Shown: in pieces, positions 52,898-61,194 of the stretch
How the letters are laid out: every line of letters starts with the position of its first letter
Position numbering within the stretch: the stretch's first letter is position 1
Source of the DNA: JABFXC01 sp045804265
GTDB taxonomy: Bacteria > Gemmatimonadota > Gemmatimonadetes > Gemmatimonadales > Gemmatimonadaceae
Reading direction: 5' to 3'
Assembly: GCA_045804265.1 (NCBI GenBank)
Contig: JBJMNK010000034.1
Coordinates: 5,395 to 69,394, forward strand
Length of the DNA: 64,000 bases
Notes under the pieces: generated by a model
Seen by the model: the letters and a program-made list of their open reading frames with translations, nothing else
What the model was told of the DNA's origin: nothing
The model's database searches: none
Made by a program: the position numbers and the translations under genes

Positions 52898-53190
52898 CGA
52901 ACCTCGCATCTGAACGGCGTTAGGCGGGATGAATGCCCGAGATACAGCGGTCATGACTCGAATTCGTTCGTGCGTTCATGCCTCGAGCTGCCGCGTGTTG
53001 CGCATCCTCGACACGCTAGCCGCCATTCTGCAGGACTCGTAGGACTGGAGCCTACACGCGTTGGTCGGCGATCCCTACGTCACTCGCGGCGTCCGGCCGA
53101 TGCGCAGCGCGCGTTACGCGACGAACTATGTCAGGACGCATCCGCGCACGCATCGCTGTGCCGGTCGACTCCTTCCCCTCGAGGACAATC
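52898..53190. other. Gap without recognisable gene
   Basis: A 293-bp gap between two plus-strand genes. It holds one octamer (52918-52925). I see no open frame with coding character, no hairpin of note and no promoter-like pair. Confidence 0.5.
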
Positions 53191-53649
53191 ATGAGACATC
53201 TCGCACGCTTCATCACCACGTTAGGCATCGCCGCCTGCGCCGCCGCTCCAGCCATGCGCAGTGCGCCGCTTGCCGCGGCTCGCGCCGAGACACGGGCTCC
53301 TGCAGCGCAATCGGCGCCGACCGACTCGGTCGTCGAATATCTGCTTGCGTCGGCCGCCGCCGACTTCCATGATCATGGCCCATCGGGTCCTGTTCGCGTT
53401 CGTGACGTGCGTCTGGAGCACTTCACGGATGCCAATGGGGGCGCGCACTACATGCTGTGCGGCCAGTTCCTGGCAACGCAGCAGGGAAGCGCCGGCGACT
53501 GGACTCCGTTCGCGACCGTCAAGACGTCGCGCTTCGAGCAATGGCTAGGCTCCCAGGCCGCGGGCTTTTGCGAGGGCCCATCGGTCGCACGGGATACGGC
53601 AGGGGACTTGTCCTCCTCGCTGCAGAGCCGACTCGATGCTATACGTTAG
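53191..53649 (+). CDS. Exported protein of unknown function
   Basis: A 152-residue protein. Signal peptide at about 1-32 (hydrophobic core ITTLGIAACAAAPAM). The mature part has a helix (SVVEYLLASAAADFHDH) and strands (VRVRDVRLEHF, HYMLCGQFLATQ). Two cysteines in the mature protein (CGQF and FCEG) could form a disulfide. No family recognised. The ATG is at 53191. The stop TAG is part of an octamer (53644-53651); another octamer encodes Leu-Gly inside the signal peptide. Confidence 0.65.
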   Translation: MRHLARFITTLGIAACAAAPAMRSAPLAAARAETRAPAAQSAPTDSVVEYLLASAAADFHDHGPSGPVRVRDVRLEHFTDANGGAHYMLCGQFLATQQGSAGDWTPFATVKTSRFEQWLGSQAAGFCEGPSVARDTAGDLSSSLQSRLDAIR

Positions 53650-53698
53650 GCGCGGGAAGGAGCCTCACATCGCCTGAACCCAGCCCGAGGAGCAAGCC

Positions 53699-53935
53699 AT
53701 GGTACGCGTGCTGTCTGTCGTCGCCGCCGCGTTGAGCGCATTCTTCATCTTCTACACCATCCGGCTTCTCGCGGTCACCGACTTCCTCCAGCGTACGCGT
53801 CCCGGTGGCGGCGGCGCGTACATCGGCGCCGTCGTCTTCCCCCTGCTCGCGCTGTGCTTCGGCTGGGCCGCCTTTCGCGCCTGGGGCATCACGCGGACAC
53901 CTGCGGTGAGGATGCCCGACGATCGCTCCCGCTGA
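53699..53935 (+). CDS. Small two-helix membrane protein
   Basis: A 78-residue protein with hydrophobic helices at about 4-25 and 40-63, separated by a basic Gly-rich loop. The C-terminus is charged. No family recognised. The ATG at 53699 is preceded by GAGGAG at six bases spacing, which supports expression. It lies between an exported protein and a methyltransferase gene, all on the plus strand. Confidence 0.7.
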   Translation: MVRVLSVVAAALSAFFIFYTIRLLAVTDFLQRTRPGGGGAYIGAVVFPLLALCFGWAAFRAWGITRTPAVRMPDDRSR

Positions 53936-53947
53936 TGACGAGTCGAT

Positions 53948-54694
53948 GTGACGACACGTGACGGTTACGACGAGATCGGCCACTCGTACGCGACGCAACG
54001 CCGCACCGATCCGCGACTGGCGGCGCGCATTCACGCATTGATCGCGACCGACGCCACGGTGCTCAACGTCGGCGCCGGCGCGGGTTCATATGAACCGGTT
54101 CGCGCCGGGGTGGTCGCCGTCGAACCCTCCGTCGTGATGCTCGATCAACGGCCGCCCTCCGCCGCGCCGGCAGTGCGAGCGGTCGCCGAGTCGCTGCCAT
54201 TTCGCGACAACGCGTTCGACGCGGTGCTGGCCATCCTCACGGTCCACCATTGGACCGACCAGCGACGTGGACTCGCCGAATGCGCGCGCGTTGCACGCAA
54301 TCGCGTGCTGATTCTCACCTGGGATCCCGACGCCGACGGGTTTTGGTTGGTTCGCGACTACTTCCCGGAGATCCTGGCCATCGACCGCCGCATCTTCCCC
54401 TCGATGGAGTTGTTCCGCGCGGCCTTCGGTTCGGTCGAGGTGCGACCGCTGCCGATCCCACACGACTGCATCGACGGATTTCTCGGCGCATACTGGCGGC
54501 GCCCGGAGGCCTACCTCGATCGCGCGGTTCGCGAAGGAATCTCCACCTTCCGCCGCGTCGAGAACATCGACCGCGCACTCGAACGGCTCCGCAGCGATCT
54601 GGCCGCCGGCGAGTGGGAACGGAGAAACGCCAGCCTGCGGCATCGCACCGAGCTCGATGTCGGTTACCGCCTGGTGATAGCGAAGCCCACATAG
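53948..54694 (+). CDS. SAM-dependent methyltransferase (class I)
   Basis: A 248-residue protein. The SAM-binding motif I is VLNVGAGAGSYEP near residue 38, followed by VVAVEPSVVML (motif II) and LPFRDNAFDAVLAILTVHHW (motif III to IV), as in UbiE/Methyltransf_11 proteins. The C-terminal part varies and probably binds the acceptor, which is unknown. The start is GTG (53948), 13 bp after the preceding stop. An octamer lies 15 bp after the stop codon. Confidence 0.9.
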   Translation: MTTRDGYDEIGHSYATQRRTDPRLAARIHALIATDATVLNVGAGAGSYEPVRAGVVAVEPSVVMLDQRPPSAAPAVRAVAESLPFRDNAFDAVLAILTVHHWTDQRRGLAECARVARNRVLILTWDPDADGFWLVRDYFPEILAIDRRIFPSMELFRAAFGSVEVRPLPIPHDCIDGFLGAYWRRPEAYLDRAVREGISTFRRVENIDRALERLRSDLAAGEWERRNASLRHRTELDVGYRLVIAKPT

Positions 54695-54826
54695 CGCCAG
54701 AGCTCCGGCGTTAGGCGCGCCCGGCTGCGCCGCCGGATCGTGCTTCGCTGGCGCATCGCGGACCGGTCCGGCATATTCGCTCACCCGGATCACGATTTCC
54801 ATCCGCCTCCCTTCGCCCTAGTCGCG

Positions 54827-55237
54827 ATGAAACGCAGCGTCCTCGCCGTCTTCCTCCTCGTCCTTTGCGCCTGCCCGGCGACGAAGCTCGACGTCGGCCC
54901 CGCGACCGGCGCGCCCCCCGCGACCTGCAACTCCGGCTGCACCGCCGAGTGGGAGCGCGCGCAGCTCTGGATCGTGAACCACTCGCGATTGAAGATCCAG
55001 CTCGCGACCGACGTGACGATCCAGACTTACAACCCACCCGACAACAGCACCGACTTTGCGTTCTCGGCGACCAAGGAACCGATCGGAGGCGACAGCTATC
55101 GCATCACGCTCGGCATGGGGTGCGTGAATCTCATCAGCTGCGGCTCGCGTCCCGAGGACATCAAGGCGGCGTTCAACTACTACGTCAGCACCGGCACCGA
55201 CATTCTCGCCGGACGCAGCCCGCGCGGGCTGCGCTAG
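54827..55237 (+). CDS. Lipoprotein of unknown function
   Basis: A 136-residue protein with a clear lipoprotein signal (hydrophobic core 4-14, lipobox LCAC near 16). The mature part is small and beta-rich, with four more cysteines (CNSGC and GC...SC) that could form disulfides, and strands such as LKIQLATDVTIQTY. No family recognised. The ATG is at 54827. The preceding 132 bp carry no clear promoter. Confidence 0.7.
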   Translation: MKRSVLAVFLLVLCACPATKLDVGPATGAPPATCNSGCTAEWERAQLWIVNHSRLKIQLATDVTIQTYNPPDNSTDFAFSATKEPIGGDSYRITLGMGCVNLISCGSRPEDIKAAFNYYVSTGTDILAGRSPRGLR

Positions 55238-55267
55238 CGTCGCCGCCTTACGCGTTAGGCGGTACCC

Positions 55268-56080
55268 GTGCTGAGCCAGTCCTCCCCCTGGCCCGGGCTC
55301 GATGTGGTGCTCGAGAACCTGGTCGCCGGCATCCGCGCCGCGTTAGGCGACGCGTTCGTCGGCGCCTGGCTCCAGGGCTCGTTCGCACTCGGCGACTTCG
55401 ATCGCGACAGCGACGTCGATTTCGTCGTCGCGGTTCGCGACGAGCTGTCTGACCACGACGTCGCCGCACTGCAGGCACTGCATGGCCGGATCTACAATCT
55501 TCCCTCGGAGTGGGCGCAGCACCTCGAGGGTTCGTATTTCCCCGCAGCGATTCTCCTCGACTACCGCCAGCGCGGCACGCCGTTATGGTACCTCGATCAT
55601 GGCAGCCGGTCGCTGGTGCGGTCCGGCCACTGCAACACGGTCGTCGTTCGCTGGGTCGTTCGCGAGCGCGGCGTCACGCTCGCCGGACCAGCGCCGACGA
55701 CACTGGTCGATCCGGTCCCCATCGACGCGCTTCGGCGCGAGATGGCCGACACCATCCGCAGCTGGGGCGAGCAGATTCTCCACGACCCCGACCAATACCG
55801 CAATCGGTTCTATCAGGGCTTCATCGTCCTCAACTACTCTCGCATGCTGCACGACCTCGCCGAGGGGCGCCCGGGGTCGAAGCGCGCGGGTGCGGAGTGG
55901 GCGAAGGCGACGCTCGACCCCGAATGGTCCGCGCTCATCGACCGCGCGTGGGACACGCGTCCCGACCCGGCGCGATCGTCTCGTGAGGCGCCCGATCCCG
56001 CCGACTTCGAAAGCACGCTGCAGTTCGTGAAGGCTGTCATCCGCGAGAGCGAACGATACGCCCCGACCCGAGGTGGTTGA
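55268..56080 (+). CDS. Nucleotidyltransferase of the aminoglycoside adenylyltransferase-like type
   Basis: A 270-residue protein. The polymerase-beta-like motif is complete: GSFALGDFDRDSDVDFVV, with Gly37-Ser38 and the metal-binding Asp49 and Asp51. A C-terminal helical domain of about 120 residues resembles DUF4111, found in streptomycin/spectinomycin adenylyltransferases (AadA). It may transfer a nucleotide to an aminoglycoside or to another small alcohol; resistance function is not shown. The GTG start at 55268 lies eight bases after an octamer. Confidence 0.82.
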   Translation: MLSQSSPWPGLDVVLENLVAGIRAALGDAFVGAWLQGSFALGDFDRDSDVDFVVAVRDELSDHDVAALQALHGRIYNLPSEWAQHLEGSYFPAAILLDYRQRGTPLWYLDHGSRSLVRSGHCNTVVVRWVVRERGVTLAGPAPTTLVDPVPIDALRREMADTIRSWGEQILHDPDQYRNRFYQGFIVLNYSRMLHDLAEGRPGSKRAGAEWAKATLDPEWSALIDRAWDTRPDPARSSREAPDPADFESTLQFVKAVIRESERYAPTRGG

Positions 56081-56143
56081 CATGGGCGGCGCCGGGTGCC
56101 GTATTCGTAGCGCCATCCGCCAATCTCCAACCTCGGAATCGTT

Positions 56144-56584
56144 GTGCGACGCACCGTCATCGTCTACGGGCTGCCCGGCGGCGTCCTCATCGTCGTCCTG
56201 AAGCTCATCGAGTACCGCTTCCTCGTCGTGGAGCACTCGCTCGAGATCTACGGCGGTCTCGTCGCAGCGATCTTCGCCGCGCTCGGGATCTGGCTCGGCC
56301 TCAGGATGACCGGTCGCGCGCCCGAGAAGGAGATCGTCGTCGTGCGCGCCACTGATCCGTTCGTCGTCGATCAGGCGCGGCTCGAGCAGCTCGGCATCAC
56401 GCGGCGCGAGCACGAGATCCTCACGCACATCGCCGCCGGGCTGAGTACGCGCGAGATCGCGGAGAAGCTGTTCGTGAGCGAGAATACGGTGAAGACTCAT
56501 TCGAGCCGGCTGTTCGACAAGCTCGATGCCGGCCGCCGGACCCAGGCTGTCCAGATCGCGAGAGCGAAGGGATTGATCGCCTGA
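56144..56584 (+). CDS. Membrane-anchored LuxR-type transcription regulator
   Basis: A 146-residue protein. Two hydrophobic helices at about 5-22 and 35-55 are followed by a cytoplasmic linker and a GerE/LuxR helix-turn-helix at about 80-146 (LGITRREHEILTHIAAGLST, REIAEKLFVSENTVKTHSSR, LFDKL). No receiver domain. Such short membrane LuxR proteins commonly sit next to DUF4199 genes in Bacteroidota and relatives, as here. The start is GTG (56144). A palindrome between the two genes is a likely binding site. Confidence 0.85.
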   Translation: MRRTVIVYGLPGGVLIVVLKLIEYRFLVVEHSLEIYGGLVAAIFAALGIWLGLRMTGRAPEKEIVVVRATDPFVVDQARLEQLGITRREHEILTHIAAGLSTREIAEKLFVSENTVKTHSSRLFDKLDAGRRTQAVQIARAKGLIA

Positions 56585-56630
56585 ACGGGTGATCTTGCGC
56601 CCGTTAGGCGAAAATCACCCGAACGGGTGA
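56585..56630. promoter_or_regulatory. Candidate LuxR operator: repeated ACGGGTGA half-sites
   Basis: TCACCCG-AA-CGGGTGA (56615-56630) is a palindrome with seven-base arms. A third half-site, ACGGGTGAT, lies at 56585-56593 overlapping the LuxR gene's end, and an octamer sits between them. The position upstream of the DUF4199 gene suits control by the adjacent regulator. Confidence 0.5.
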
Positions 56631-56683
56631 CGCGCGATCGAGCGCGGGAATGCATGATGGCGCCGTCTCCAACCCCTCTTCCA

Positions 56684-57223
56684 ATGAAGAAAACAGTCTG
56701 GACGTTCGGTCTCATCTGCGGCGCGGTCATGGCGGCGTTCATGGTTGCCACCCTGCCGTTCGCCAATGCCTTCGATGAGCACAGCCTCATCGTCGGCTAC
56801 GCCGGCATCGTCGCCGGCTTCCTGCTCGTGTTCTTCGGTGTCCGCTCCTACCGCGACAACGTCCTCGGTGGCACGATCGGCTTCGGTCGCGCCTTCAGCA
56901 CCGGTCTCCTCATCGCCGCGATCGGAAGCATGTGCTACGTGGCGACGTGGGAAGTTCTGTACTACGAGTTCATGCCCGACTTCTACTCGAAGTACGCGCA
57001 GGCGGCCGTGGACCAGGCGCGAAAGAGCGGCGCGAGCGACGCCGAGATCGTGAAGACGCGAACGGCGATGGAAGCGATGGCGAAGAGCGCGAAGAATCCG
57101 GCCTGGGTCGCCGCGACCACGTTCGTCGAGCCGTTCCCCGTCGGTCTCGTGATCGCGCTTGTGTCGGCAGGGGTGTTGCGACGGAAGCGCGGTGCGCGCG
57201 ACGCGGTGCTCGCCCCGGCGTGA
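56684..57223 (+). CDS. DUF4199-type integral membrane protein
   Basis: A 179-residue protein with four hydrophobic helices (about 5-27, 35-55, 72-95 and 145-168) and a soluble loop between helices three and four with the motif YEFMPDFYSKYAQAAVDQAR, typical of DUF4199 proteins. Function unknown; the family is strongly linked to membrane LuxR regulators such as the one encoded just upstream. ATG 56684 begins the first helix; an earlier in-frame ATG at 56654 is less likely. Confidence 0.8.
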   Translation: MKKTVWTFGLICGAVMAAFMVATLPFANAFDEHSLIVGYAGIVAGFLLVFFGVRSYRDNVLGGTIGFGRAFSTGLLIAAIGSMCYVATWEVLYYEFMPDFYSKYAQAAVDQARKSGASDAEIVKTRTAMEAMAKSAKNPAWVAATTFVEPFPVGLVIALVSAGVLRRKRGARDAVLAPA

Positions 57224-57294
57224 TCACACACTTCGGCTGACATCCCCCCCCCGATCCGCAGGTCGGCGTCCTGCGCCACGTTCTCGAAGAGGAA

Positions 57295-59217
57295 ATGCCC
57301 ACTCCCCCCGACGACTCCACCGACAAGCCCGGCGACGAACGACTCGGCATGGCCGAGCCGATCACCCGCCGCGATTTCATCAACGGCACCATCGCCGCCG
57401 GGGCTGGCCTGCTGCTCAACGGCACTTCCGCCGCGGCTGCGCCTAACGCTCCGCTTGACGCTCCGCCCGCCGTCAATCCGTTCACCGGCTACGGCGGCGT
57501 CGGCGACTACGCCAACTCCAACGGCAACACGCGCGCAGTGATGTCCGCCGGCCACGCCATGCGCGACGGCAACTTCGAGGCGCAGCTCGCCAATGCGATC
57601 GACACCGGCGAGACGTACGACCTCGTCTCGGTCGGCGGCGGGATCAGTGGGCTCGCGGCCGCGGTCTTCTTCCAGAAGTACAGGGGCGGACACGCACTCG
57701 TCCTCGATAATCACCCGATCTTCGGCGGCGAGGCGAAGCGCAACGAGTTCGTCGTCGACGGGCATCGCGTGGTCGCCCACCAGGGTTCGGCGATCTTCCC
57801 CGTCGTTCGCAAGGGCAGCTACACCGGCACGTTCTACGAGATGATCGGGATGGACCGACCGTCCTTCGACTACCAGAAGTGGCGCGGGCCCCAGCCCGAG
57901 ATGCAGCTCGGCAACAGCCCCTACGACCAGCCGAAGGACTACGGCTTCTACTTCACCCCGCAGTTCACGAAGGGGAAGGGCGTCTGGGTCCTCGATCCGT
58001 GGGGGAAACAGCTCGCCGGCGCGCCGTTAGGCGACGACGTGAGGGCCGACCTGCTGCGCTGGCAGACGGTCGACAATGGCGCCCTCCGCCCGAAGACCGA
58101 GGGCGACGCGATCTCCCGCCAGCTCGACTCGATCACCCTCGAGGATTACCTGATGACGCGGCACGACATCAGCCGCGACACGGTCCGCAACTTCCTCTCG
58201 CCGATGGAGGGCGGCGGATACGGCCTCGGCCCTGACGCCCTCTCGGCCTACTGCGCCTGGGCGATCGAGACCGAGTTTCCCGAAGACGGCGACGACGCGT
58301 TAGGCGACCAGATGTTCCCCGACGGCAACACCGGCTTCGCGCGACTGATGGTGAAGACGCTCATCGCCGACGCATTCGCCGGCGCGCGCACCATCGACGA
58401 GACCTGGCGCAATCGGGTGAACTTCGCCGCGCTCGATCGCAGCGGCGCGCCGACACGCATCCGCGACGGCGCGACGGTCGTCAGCGTCGCGCACGTCGGC
58501 GACCCCGCCACCGCGTCGCACGTCGTCGTCACCTATGCAAGGAACAAGCGTCTCTACAAACTGAAGGCACGCGCGGTCGTCATGGCCGGCGGCACGTGGA
58601 CGGCGAAGCACGTCGTCCGGGACCTCACCGACGCGCATCGTCAGGCATTCGCGCAGTTCTATCGCTCGCCCTGCCTGATGGCGAACGTCGCCGTGCGCAA
58701 CTGGCGCTTCCTCTACAGGATGGGGATGTCCGGCTGCCGCTGGTTCGGGGGACTTGGTGACTACCTCGCCGTCCGGCGGATGGCCACCATCGGCGGACAG
58801 TCGCCGACGTTCGGCCCCGACTCGCCGACCGTCCTCACCATCAAGATCCTCTTCGCCAAGCCGGGCCTTCCGATCGCCGAGCAGGGGGCGAGGGGCCGCG
58901 CCGAGATGTTGGGCACCACCTTCGCCCAATACGAGCAGGCATTGCGCGCGCAGCTCGCCGACATGTTCGCGCCCGGCGGCTTCGATCCCAGGCGCGACAT
59001 CGCCGGGATCATCCTCAATCGCTGGGGACACGCGTACGTGAACCCGCAGCCGGGCTTCTTCTTCGGTCTCGACGGCAAGCCGGCGCCGCGTGATATTCTC
59101 CGTGACAAGCCGCACGGCCGCATCGCCTTCGCCAACACCGATCTCGCCGGGGCGATGGATCACCGCAACTCGATCCGCGAGGCCGATCGCGCCGTCAGGC
59201 AACTCCTCGGGAGCTGA
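57295..59217 (+). CDS. Tat-exported FAD oxidoreductase, spermidine dehydrogenase (SpdH)-like
   Basis: A 640-residue protein. Tat signal TRRDFINGTIAAGAGLLL at about 24-41. The FAD-binding motif is VSVGGGISGLAAAVFF near 107, and a second motif, RIAFANTDLAGAMDHRNSI, closes the fold at the C-terminus. The whole length resembles bacterial spermidine dehydrogenase, a periplasmic enzyme that oxidises spermidine with FAD and heme. No heme-binding motif is evident to me. The ATG is at 57295 (Met21 would also keep the signal). The next gene begins three bases after the stop. Confidence 0.85.
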   Translation: MPTPPDDSTDKPGDERLGMAEPITRRDFINGTIAAGAGLLLNGTSAAAAPNAPLDAPPAVNPFTGYGGVGDYANSNGNTRAVMSAGHAMRDGNFEAQLANAIDTGETYDLVSVGGGISGLAAAVFFQKYRGGHALVLDNHPIFGGEAKRNEFVVDGHRVVAHQGSAIFPVVRKGSYTGTFYEMIGMDRPSFDYQKWRGPQPEMQLGNSPYDQPKDYGFYFTPQFTKGKGVWVLDPWGKQLAGAPLGDDVRADLLRWQTVDNGALRPKTEGDAISRQLDSITLEDYLMTRHDISRDTVRNFLSPMEGGGYGLGPDALSAYCAWAIETEFPEDGDDALGDQMFPDGNTGFARLMVKTLIADAFAGARTIDETWRNRVNFAALDRSGAPTRIRDGATVVSVAHVGDPATASHVVVTYARNKRLYKLKARAVVMAGGTWTAKHVVRDLTDAHRQAFAQFYRSPCLMANVAVRNWRFLYRMGMSGCRWFGGLGDYLAVRRMATIGGQSPTFGPDSPTVLTIKILFAKPGLPIAEQGARGRAEMLGTTFAQYEQALRAQLADMFAPGGFDPRRDIAGIILNRWGHAYVNPQPGFFFGLDGKPAPRDILRDKPHGRIAFANTDLAGAMDHRNSIREADRAVRQLLGS

Positions 59218-59220
59218 CCA

Positions 59221-59805
59221 ATGAAGCCGCTGCCCTTCGTCCGGCCGTACGCGCTCGTCTTCTGGCTGGTCTTCATCTGGGCATTCTTCGCCGAGTCGAG
59301 GATCGTCAGGCGTGCACAGCGGATGCAGGGGGCGACCGATTCGCGTTCGCTGCAGGTCATCATGATCGGGCAGGGGATCGCGTACGTCGTGGCCTTCTGG
59401 ATGGCATTCATGCCGGGGCTCCGCGTCGCGCCAACGCACGAGCGGCTGGTGTTCGCCCTCGGTCTCGTCGCCATCATCGCCGGCGCGCTCCTCCGCCGGC
59501 ACTGCTGGCGCATGCTTGGCGCCTCGTTCACCGGCGACGTTCGCGCCCGCCCCGACCAGGAGGTCGTCAGCCGCGGCGCCTACCGCATCCTGCGCCATCC
59601 GTCGTACTCCGCCGGCATCCTCCTCAACACCGGCGTCGGGATCGCGTTAGGCAGCTGGGCCTCGGCGCTGTTGCTCGCCGCCGCGTCTTTTGCCGTCTAC
59701 CTCTACCGCATCGGCGTCGAGGAGCGTGCCCTCGTCGCGACGATCGGCGAGCCGTACCGGCAGTTCATGATCGGGCGCAAGAGGCTCATCCCATTCGTGT
59801 ACTGA
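59221..59805 (+). CDS. Isoprenylcysteine carboxyl methyltransferase (ICMT)-family membrane protein
   Basis: A 194-residue protein with four to five hydrophobic helices. The C-terminal catalytic region of the ICMT/PEMT family is visible: VSRGAYRILRHPSYSAGILL (SAM-binding HPxY), followed by GIGVEERALVATIGEPYRQF-like sequence and RLIPFVY. Bacterial members methylate unknown carboxyl or phospholipid groups. It starts three bases after the SpdH-like gene, so the two are probably one transcript. Confidence 0.85.
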   Translation: MKPLPFVRPYALVFWLVFIWAFFAESRIVRRAQRMQGATDSRSLQVIMIGQGIAYVVAFWMAFMPGLRVAPTHERLVFALGLVAIIAGALLRRHCWRMLGASFTGDVRARPDQEVVSRGAYRILRHPSYSAGILLNTGVGIALGSWASALLLAAASFAVYLYRIGVEERALVATIGEPYRQFMIGRKRLIPFVY

Positions 59806-59819
59806 CGGATTCGGGCAAG

Positions 59820-60075
59820 GGCCACGCATCCCATACGACGCTGATGCACGATGCCGGACACTACGATGCATGGTCGCGATACGGCGATTCGCGATCCATG
59901 ATGCACGGGACTTCTTGATGCACGATGCACGAAAGTCGATACACGATGCACGAACGCGATGCACGGGGCGCGGCGGTCGTTCGTGCATCGATGCATCCGG
60001 CGCTCCCGTGCATCATGCATCGTGCATCGCAGTATCGTCACCATGCATCGTATCTTCGTGCATCGTGCATTCTCC
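59820..60075. repeat. Large imperfect palindrome built from GATGCACGATGC units
   Basis: Left and right halves are inverted copies with arms of about 70 bp: CCATGATGCACGGGA (left) pairs with TCCCGTGCATCATG (right), and ACTACGATGCATGG with CCATGCATCGTA. Within each arm the unit GATGCACGA recurs several times. It fills nearly all of the 312-bp gap between two plus-strand genes and could form a long hairpin or cruciform. Open frames here are artefacts. Confidence 0.85.
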
Positions 60076-60117
60076 CTCGTCCCTCATCGCCCCCCCTTCG
60101 GTAATTCACGCTTAGGG

Positions 60118-60822
60118 ATGAATGTTGACCGTCCCCGCCTGACGATGCAGCTTCAGGAGGCCCGCGATCCGGACGATGCCCGCGCTCGCTTCGTCTACAT
60201 CGAGGACGACGGCAGCGCGCGTGAGCTGACGCCCCATGAGTGCGCGTATCTCGCGATGCCGTTCGATCCGCCCGACGGCAACCGGCCGTACATCAAGGCG
60301 CGCTACCGGTCGCTCACCCCCGATCGCCGGATGCGCGGCTTCCTCGAGCGGAAGCATCTGCCCGGGCACCTTCGTGTCACCCTGCGAACGGACTACCTCG
60401 CGCTCGCGCTCCGCCGCGAGAAGTTCGCCGGCGTCAGGCGCGTCCCCCATGTGCTCGTCGCACTCGCCCTCGCCTGCGCGTTAGGCTATGGAGCATGGGT
60501 GACCGCCGCCGTCTCGACGACGGCATTCCTCGACGCCCACTCGCGAGGCCTCGCCATCGTGCTCTTTGTCATCGGCGCTTTCGTCGGCACGATCATCTAT
60601 ATCGTCTTCGGCCTCTTCTACGCGGTATCCCTGACCGGCTTTCGGGGCCTGCTCTGGTTCCTGGCGACGACGGGGGTCTGCCTCGGCCTGTTCGGTGGCG
60701 CGATCTCGGTTCTCCTGGCCCACGGTCATCCGGCGCCAGCCGCTACTTCTTCGTCGGGTCGTCCGACGGATGCACGTACGTCAGCGCGAACGGTTCGATC
60801 GCGTGCACCTGCACCTCGGTGA
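60118..60822 (+). CDS. Membrane protein of unknown function
   Basis: A 234-residue protein. A soluble N-terminal part of about 110 residues (RFVYIEDDGSARELTPHECA, IKARYRSLTPDRRMRGFLER) is followed by three or four hydrophobic helices (about 108-130, 142-168 and 178-203). No family recognised. The last 27 residues run antisense through the 3' end of a cupin remnant and are low complexity, so the original C-terminus may have been altered by rearrangement. The ATG at 60118 is preceded by TTAGGG. Confidence 0.65.
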   Translation: MNVDRPRLTMQLQEARDPDDARARFVYIEDDGSARELTPHECAYLAMPFDPPDGNRPYIKARYRSLTPDRRMRGFLERKHLPGHLRVTLRTDYLALALRREKFAGVRRVPHVLVALALACALGYGAWVTAAVSTTAFLDAHSRGLAIVLFVIGAFVGTIIYIVFGLFYAVSLTGFRGLLWFLATTGVCLGLFGGAISVLLAHGHPAPAATSSSGRPTDARTSARTVRSRAPAPR

Positions 60823-61045
60823 CGACGCGCGTCGTGGCGAAGTGCGCATGGTTCGCCGGCGCCGTGATGAAGCCGCCCTCCTTGAGCGCGATCATGCCGT
60901 CGGTGGTGAAGTTCTCGCCCAGCCCGACGAGGAAGGTCCCCTGCAGCACCGTCACGTGCTCGTCGGTCGGGTGGGTGTACAGCGGGAGGATGTAGCCATT
61001 CGGGAATCGGAGGCGGACGGTGAAGATCTGTCCGGCGTAGGCGGA
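60743..61045 (-). pseudogene. 5'-truncated cupin-domain gene
   Basis: The minus frame reads a cupin barrel from its second strand: FTVRLRFPNGYILPLYTHPT, DEHVTVLQGTFLVGLGENF, HAHFATTR and FALTYVHPSDDPTKK, with two of the usual metal His residues. The first 25-40 residues expected for this family are missing: an in-frame TAA (61046-61048) directly precedes Ser-Ala-Tyr-Ala-Gly. No start codon lies before the first strand. A short product from GTG 60955 is possible but would lack half the barrel. Confidence 0.6.
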
Positions 61046-61194
61046 TTACCAGCTCGAATCGGCGCATGGAGCGGCCGACGCCGAGTTCTCTCGCCCTTTG
61101 TTCGGCTCATGCGGTTGCTCCCGCCTGCGCTCTGCGTAATTTCTCGACGCGCCGCGCAGCTGCTCGCCGCGTTCCTCCTTCCCCTCCGAGCCCG

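Noticed and set aside
52960..53110. Possible tRNA-like fold in the gap before 53191
   Set aside because: No T-loop consensus and no CCA-end pairing could be found.
59870..60115. Small open frames rich in His, Asp and Ala on both strands
   Set aside because: Artefacts of the ATGCATCG-type palindrome.
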